From NCBI GenBank assembly GCA_015680685.1, contig MNCI01028947.1, positions 664,160 through 728,159 on the forward strand: a stretch of DNA of 64,000 bases. Reading direction: 5' to 3'. Shown here in pieces: positions 58,674 to 64,000 of this stretch. How positions within the stretch are numbered: position 1 is the first letter of the stretch; every line of letters starts with the position of its first letter. The position numbers and the translations under genes are program-made. The notes beneath the pieces were generated by a model, which worked only from the letters and a program-made list of their open reading frames with translations, did not search any database and was not told the DNA's origin. The DNA is from Gnetum montanum (Eukaryota > Streptophyta > Gnetopsida > Gnetales > Gnetaceae).

Positions 58674-60003
58674 GGAAATCTTACACAAAGGCACCAATGT
58701 TTGATGGATTCAAATTTTTTTATTGGAAGTCAAGGATTCAACACTTCTTTAATTCTATAGATTTTGAAGTATGAGAGTCCATCCTTGAAGAGTACACACC
58801 ACCCATCAACAATACAACAAAGGTCATCAAGCCCTAGAGCATGTGGACACAAGAAGAAATAACACTTCTATGAAGAATGTTGTAAAGGATTATGGTAAAA
58901 AGGATTAAGAAATATAATCAGAAAAGAACTAATCAATTCAAAGGGAAGGAAAGAGGTAAAAACTTTTCAAGTTCTAATTTTGATTCTTCTTTAATAGAAT
59001 GTTGGGTATGCAGTGAAGGAAGCCATGTGGCCTCCAGATGTTCTAGTAATGATAGGTTAAAATGGAGGGAAAGAAGTGATATGGATTGGAAAAAGACCAA
59101 CTTCTATTCAAACTTTGATAATGGAGAACAAAGTGAACAAGACATGGAGGATGATACAAAAGATTCACACCTCATCTATATGGCCTTCATAGATGATGCT
59201 GCAATGTTGCTGGTACCTTAGATGATGAATTTGAAAATGATGAAGAAAGATACAAACCTTTGTGTAATGAACTTTTATCTTTTCAAAATATTCACACAAA
59301 TTTAAATAAAAAAATAAAAATCATAAATCAAGACATTTCTCCATTAAATTTAAAAATTTTAGATCTTACAAAAGAAATCTCAAACCTAAGGGCTGAGAAT
59401 GAAAAACTAACCAAGTATTATGAGTAGATTAAGGAAGAACTTGTAGATGCCAAACTTGAAAATGAAAGTCTTGACAAAGAAAAAGAGTCCTTTTAGATTC
59501 TTTGAGAGGGAAGAGGTTCAAATGAAAAAATTGATCCAGGGTGTTATCAACATGAACAAGCAACCTCAGCAACCTCATCTAAACAAGAAAGTACTTCAAA
59601 GAATGATGTAACCACTAGTATTATAAGTAACCAAAAGATACCTCTAATGTGTGATTACTCTAATCATAATAGAAAGGTTAGATGTTATTATGGTAATAGA
59701 TTTGGATACAAGTAATGGAATTTCAATTAGAAATATTATCATATGAATACTTGGTCATATCATAAGACTCCTTGGTCTTACCAAAAATTGTCTAGAAAGG
59801 AAACTATGCAGGACCATAGGAAAACTTGGATAGGTCAAAAGAATAAGGGAGTTAAGAAATTATGGAGGATCAAAAGGAAGGAACATGAGAGTGAGAAGGC
59901 TCTCTCCAAAAAATTTGTGAAAGGAAGCCAAGCCTTGGAGATTGAAGAAATATGTGTAAGAAGAGAAACCTCAAAAGAGGAATCTATTTCTCAAGCTTAC
60001 TAG
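58674..60003 (+). pseudogene. Copia-like gag with zinc knuckle (copy 3)
   Basis: One frame can be followed for over 400 codons. The gag start reads MFDGFKFFYWKSRIQHFF (58.69-58.75 kb), then FEV.ESILEEYTPP and TQEEITLL. A Lys-rich spacer and a 109-codon open run (58892-59221) hold the zinc knuckle ECWVCSEGSHVASRC and LIYMAFIDDAAM. A coiled-coil-like stretch follows (DEFENDEERYKPL, NLRAENEKLTKYYE, ELVDAKLENESLDKEKE). A second, decayed knuckle-like block VRCYYGNRFGYK comes next, and finally an 86-codon basic C-terminus (59743-60003). The gag core between TQEEI and the knuckle is missing, as in copy 2. Most stops are TAG or TAA at Gln positions. No protease, integrase or RT follows. Confidence 0.78.
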
Positions 60004-60129
60004 CCAACTTCATTCTCATCAATAAGGAAGGTAAGTAGAGGTAATTTTTTAATTTATGATAAGTATCTTATAAGACTATAGTCCTTGGCATCTATTCCTA
60101 TGCTTTATCTTATGAAATTCCATCTTACT

Positions 60130-60290
60130 AAGATGTTTACCAAGAGACGTCTACCATGAGATCTCTACTTTCAAAAAGAGAGATCTATGTGTAGTTTTAA
60201 AATTGGATGAGACATCTATCATTTAAAGGAGATGTCTAATTTTTTGTTAAAAATCCTCATTTGGTGAAAATATATAAACCCAAACACGTT
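60130..60290 (+). promoter_or_regulatory. Internal promoter-like module: motif array plus TATA
   Basis: Copies of AGACATCT (near 60210) and AGATGTCT (near 60231), with several one-mismatch versions (AGACGTCT, AGATGTTT, AGATCTCT), lie within 110 bp. They are followed by AAATATATAAACCC at about 60267-60280 and, 45 bp on, the ATG of the second ORF. The same arrangement of array then ORF is present on minus at 6.5-6.7 kb. The arrangement suggests a promoter for the second ORF using the same factor sites as the LTR. This is inference. Confidence 0.55.
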
Positions 60291-60324
60291 TTTTTTTCAT
60301 TATCAATGAGACAAAAAAGAAACG

Positions 60325-61200
60325 ATGACTAGGGCTTCATCTAACATAGCGATTTAAACATGCATGGCCCACAAGAAGTTTGGAACATCAAGGGAACTAG
60401 TAAAGAAGAAGTACAAGAGAGCATCCACTAGTAATCCAAGTACATATAACCCCTATTTTAGATCTATCATCACCTAGCATTATTTTAAGAACAACCATTG
60501 GACTTAGACTATAGTCTCTACTATGACATGTTGGGCTTGTTCACCAAGGAAAGAATCTTGTGCACCCTTACCTCATTAGTTTGTTGATTCGATAGTAGGA
60601 TGTTTTCTCATACTTTGGGGATGATTAGTAGGAATCTCTCTTACCTCTATAAGAGAATGGATGTAGTTCGCATAACTCTTCCTCCAAATGGGAAGTAGTT
60701 TGAGGAGATCATCACTCCTTCCATTTTAGATAGTGAGGAAAACCTCCCTATCTTACATAGACATTTGATAGTAGCTAGACCTTCTTGGACCTATGACTCA
60801 AGAAATGATTATAATTTAGAGGAGCCTGATGCATCACCGACATGTTTCCAAGGGGAGCATCCTGATCACATGCAACCTAGCCCTAGTTTTCCACATTAGG
60901 ATGATGCTCCTAAGTCTTTTGAGTAGGACACTATGGAGAGCATCTATGGAACTTCATCCCAATGAAGGCCTATCAATTTCATCTAATTAGGATTTTCCAG
61001 ATTCATCTAAATTTCAGGTGAGGCTTCATCCATAGAGAGCACCTGTCTCTGATTACCACCTTTAGATGGTGATGATGAGCATAATGTCTCTAGCAATAGT
61101 ACCAATAGTGATGATGATGAGTAGGAGACTTACAAAGCTTCTTGTGCTATAGCAGCTTCAGATGAGAACTATGATGATGTTATGAAGATTAGTAATTAGA
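60325..61200 (+). pseudogene. Second ORF of copia-like family (copy 3)
   Basis: Starts at ATG 60325 (MTRASSNIAI). The middle reads EQPLDLDYSLYYDMLGLFTKERI near 60.49-60.56 kb, broken here only for display, and aligns with DQPLDLGHVLCRDMLGLF in copy 1. The C-terminus has an acidic Ser/Asn stretch followed by ETYKASCAIAASDENYDDVM (61.12-61.19 kb). Product resembles the plant putative transposon proteins of unknown role. It occupies the place where pol would be. Frameshifts and stops indicate a dead copy. Confidence 0.55.
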
Positions 61201-61621
61201 GTCCTTAGGTCATCTCTCCTTTTTGATGATGTCGAAAAATGGGAAGAGTTTTTGAGATGTATATGAACAATTTGATGATGTAAACATATGTGGTTTCTGT
61301 TGTGGACTTGCACATGTATGGTTTTTGTACATGATGTAGATGTTTTAGTGGATGTATGTATTGTGGATAGTTTTGTGGATAAATTATGCCATGGATACAC
61401 CATGCTTCTATATCATGTGTTTTTTTTCATTATTTTTATTTTTCCTTTCAATAGTATAGTTTCTTTTTAGATTTCATGTGATCTTCACCCTGTGCCTTGA
61501 GCTTTAGAGTCATGATCCTAGTTATAACCTTGGCTTCCATTGGAATTTATATGTATTAATATTTTTCTTCATTATTATTATTATTTATTGACTCACCCAT
61601 TTTCTTAAGTTTTGGACATCA
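61201..61621 (+). other. 3' untranslated region of copia-like copy 3
   Basis: TG-rich then AT-rich DNA. The last 50 bp, ACCCATTTTCTTAAGTTTTG and onward, match copy 1 at 4.32-4.37 kb. Small frames on both strands (61158-61470) are not genes. Confidence 0.5.
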
Positions 61622-61637
61622 CCAAAAAAGAGGAGAT
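61622..61637 (+). promoter_or_regulatory. Polypurine tract of copia-like copy 3
   Basis: CCAAAAAAGAGGAGAT directly precedes the LTR start TGTTGACC. The same tract is found in copy 1. Confidence 0.8.
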
Positions 61638-62725
61638 TGTTGACCTTTTGGTATGTCAAAAACTTAAGGAATATGAAGAACATAGAATGGTGTGGAATGC
61701 GATGATTTTGCAAGGCATGAGTGAACTCAAGAAGTGAGAGATTTCATAGAAAATACTACATGGGCAAGATAAGAGCATGGAAAACCATGGATAAGGATGA
61801 AGGCTATGAGTTAAATGAAGATGCTTCAAGGATTGGGAAGAAACCGAATCAATAATAGAAATCCTTAGGAATTAGTTCTCAAACATTGAGAAGATGTCTT
61901 GGTCAAAATGAAGTCTTTTATAGAAAGAAATCTCCTAAAAATAGGAGATGTCTCCTTTGGAAAGAAGATGTCTCCTCAATGATGTTCCACTTGAAAAAGA
62001 GACTTCTCTCCATATTTGAGGAAAATCTCAAGTAGATGTCCCAACTTTGAAAGAGACATCTATGTTAGCCATTAGATACTCATTACATGATTTTTGAAAT
62101 ATTTTTAAAAACTTTGAGGCTATAAGAAGTCTTTAATCTCTTGGGAATGATGCAAGTGTGGTCAACATCAACATAATCATTTTGTATTTTATTTGATTGT
62201 ACTTGTGTACTTCATTTATCACATCATTTACTTGTTTGTTTGTAGAACTATGCTTTAAAGTACACAGACCTATAATTTAAGTTACAGTCCTTTCTTGTGT
62301 TTTTGTTTCTCTCTTTTAGCCTTGAGAGGTTGATGTGCTTCCTATGAGAAGACATCATAATTGAGCTTGTTGGGATCTTACAAGATTAAGTGTTTGTTAA
62401 GTGTCAAAACTCTTTAGTGTGGAGCTAAATTTTGTAGAGGTTGTGGGATCCTTAAAAACACATTATAGGCTTGTTAGAACCTTGTAAAATTGAGTACTTT
62501 CATAGTGATGAAACACTCTGGAGCAAAGATTAGATCTTGTAGAGGGTGTGGTATCCTTCAAACCACATTTTAGAAAAACAATGTTTGGAGGTGTGCAAGG
62601 ATTTTACCCTTCAATTATAGACATATCAAAGTTGGGGAACCATGTAAAATCTTGATATAGTTTTTTTGTTTTTATCAATTTTTATTGGAAAAATAATTCA
62701 ACCTGCCTTCTAATTTCTTGATCCT
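61638..62725 (+). repeat. Copia-like family LTR, copy 3 (3' LTR)
   Basis: Begins TGTTGACCTTTTGG at 61638; the end is placed near 62725 by alignment with copy 2 (uncertain by about 10 bp). It carries four or more AGATGTCT/AGACATCT words at 61.89-62.07 kb. Together with the 5' LTR it defines a 5.1-kb element with only about 3.0 kb of internal sequence. The minus frame at 62675-62860 spans the edge and is not a gene. Confidence 0.88.
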
Positions 62726-64000
62726 TAGGTTAAATGGACATATTAATTGACATTGTAGGGATCGATATGGATCAATGCTATTGTAGGAGTCATCTTTTCT
62801 TATCAATCTACATAATGACCATGATGTTTTTTTACTTCTTAATTTATTGATCCATATCATGGAAGCTATTTAGATTAATATCTCCATTCTACTAAGGATT
62901 CTAAATCACTCTAGCTCCAATGATATTTATTTCTATCACGATCATTGTAAATATCGATAAGATTTAGACTAATGTGAGTCAACTCTTACAAGAGAGATTG
63001 AAACCTCCACAATCAAAGTTCAAAGTCTGTCAAAATTTTCTATGTAAATCGATATCATATCAATCCTAATCACTACCACTATATTGTATGAAACATAGCT
63101 TATGAAACGGTTATTAGTACATATCTTGTACTAATGAAGGGTTCATAACTTCATGTTAGCCTTTGGCTAGTGTTTGGCCAACAAAGGTGGAACAATATAT
63201 CTAATTCATAAAACATATAAAAACCCATATTATTACATTAGTGAGCATCAAACCACAAAACCTTATAACTTAATATCATGGTCTAAACCACTCTAATATG
63301 CACTAAGCAATACTAGACATAAGTTTGATGATGATATTATGAAATAACAAGTTTATAATCCAGTTATATTACCTAAAATATTAGTAGACAAAATTAAAAT
63401 AAAACATTTGATTAATAATTTAATCATCCAACATAATAGTCATAATATAGAGAAACTTAATATGAAAATCATAAAAATTAAATATTTCTTGGTGACCACA
63501 ATATTAAGTTCATCATGAGAAGGTTTCTACATGCATCATAATCTGAATGAAAAATAAAACATGTCCAAAGCTTATCCTATAAACAACAAAATGGTCCATC
63601 CAACTTTAAGACAATTGAATGACATAAAGGATCAAACCTTAGATCTTTCCTTCACTTCCATGGCTTCCTCAAAATAAGAAGGATCTACATTCTCATGATC
63701 ATTGTGAATTTGTGGATGCACATTATTCTTAATGTCTACCACTCTCTTATCTACTGTCATTAGGATAGAACTCACATTCTCTAGGATGGATAGGATCTTC
63801 CATTAGGTAGATCTGATCTCTTGAATCTAGATCCTCATTTGCTTCCAATTTTTGCTTACTTCATTGGTCTATGGTGCTAACATAAAGCCTGGATTGTTAG
63901 ATTCCTTAATGAAAGGACTGGCCTTAATGTAAATTTTAGGAACCTTGTGAAGGTATCCTTCTTTAGGACAATGAGATTAACCTTCATGTTGGTTTATGGC
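62726..64000. other. Unassigned DNA; weak minus-strand coding signal at 63.64-63.88 kb
   Basis: No element recognised. On minus, 63.88 to 63.64 kb translates as a fairly clean amphipathic stretch (WKILSILENVSSILMTVDKR, then HENVDPSYFEEAMEVKER) with TAG/TGA-type interruptions upstream, as in a coiled-coil part of a retroelement ORF. The family is unknown. Confidence 0.3.

Noticed and set aside
1-64000. CRISPR arrays, bacterial operons, ribosome-binding sites, intact tRNA genes
   Set aside because: No regular direct-repeat/spacer pattern or prokaryotic gene layout; the tRNA-like signals are only primer-binding sites of LTR elements.

Overview
The window looks like repeat-dominated intergenic DNA from a large seed-plant nuclear genome. 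It is AT-rich and shows no intact host gene. It holds old, stop-riddled retroelements of several classes (Ty3/gypsy, copia-like, LINE), a Helitron-type helicase relic, a 5S rRNA-derived fragment and a broken CCR4-type deadenylase copy. The depth of decay and heavy nesting suit a gymnosperm-sized genome, but this is inference; no species is identified. Every coding call rests on reading degraded translations and family motifs by eye.

Layout. 1-3.2 kb: LINE reverse-transcriptase relic and unassigned DNA. 3.25-6.9 kb: minus-strand copy of a copia-like LTR family (LTR of about 1.06 kb) with an unusual second ORF. 8.5-12.1 kb: plus-strand gypsy gag-protease fragment. 12.1-14.5 kb: island of different base composition with LTR-promoter-like signals. 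14.9-16.25 kb: minus-strand LINE endonuclease relic. 16.3-20.1 kb: plus-strand L1-type LINE (ORF1, endonuclease, RT), cut by a gypsy LTR. 20.1-38.5 kb: a rearranged gypsy complex, with an inverted pair of LTRs at 20.1-21.5 and 33.8-35.7, pol (IN, RNase H, RT) on minus at 22.9-26.4, an unknown multi-block ORF region on plus at 28.1-31.8, protease on minus at 32.7-33.8 and gag on plus at 36.2-38.5. 38.7-41.2 kb: gypsy RT relic (minus) and LINE RT relic (plus). 41.75-43.69 kb: second copy of the copia-like family (5' LTR and gag). 43.69-49.83 kb: minus-strand LTR element with no visible pol, carrying a CCR4-like pseudogene, a 5S-derived piece and minisatellites. 49.8-53.9 kb: AT-rich DNA with a second LINE endonuclease relic. 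54.0-57.3 kb: Helitron/PIF1-type helicase relic whose 3' end is tandemly triplicated with a 413-bp period. 57.6-62.7 kb: third and most complete copy of the copia-like family, with both LTRs. 62.7-64 kb: unassigned.

The most interesting object is the copia-like family. Two copies share the same shortened gag (DNA-binding zinc knuckle kept, most of the core missing) and, where the internal region survives, carry no pol but a second ORF of the kind annotated in plants as putative transposon protein. That ORF is preceded by a promoter-like module carrying the same AGATGTCT/AGACATCT motif array found in the LTRs. This looks like a non-autonomous LTR element with an independently driven second gene. 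Many in-frame stops across the window are TAG or TAA where Gln is expected, or TGA where Arg is expected, which fits methylation-linked C-to-T decay.
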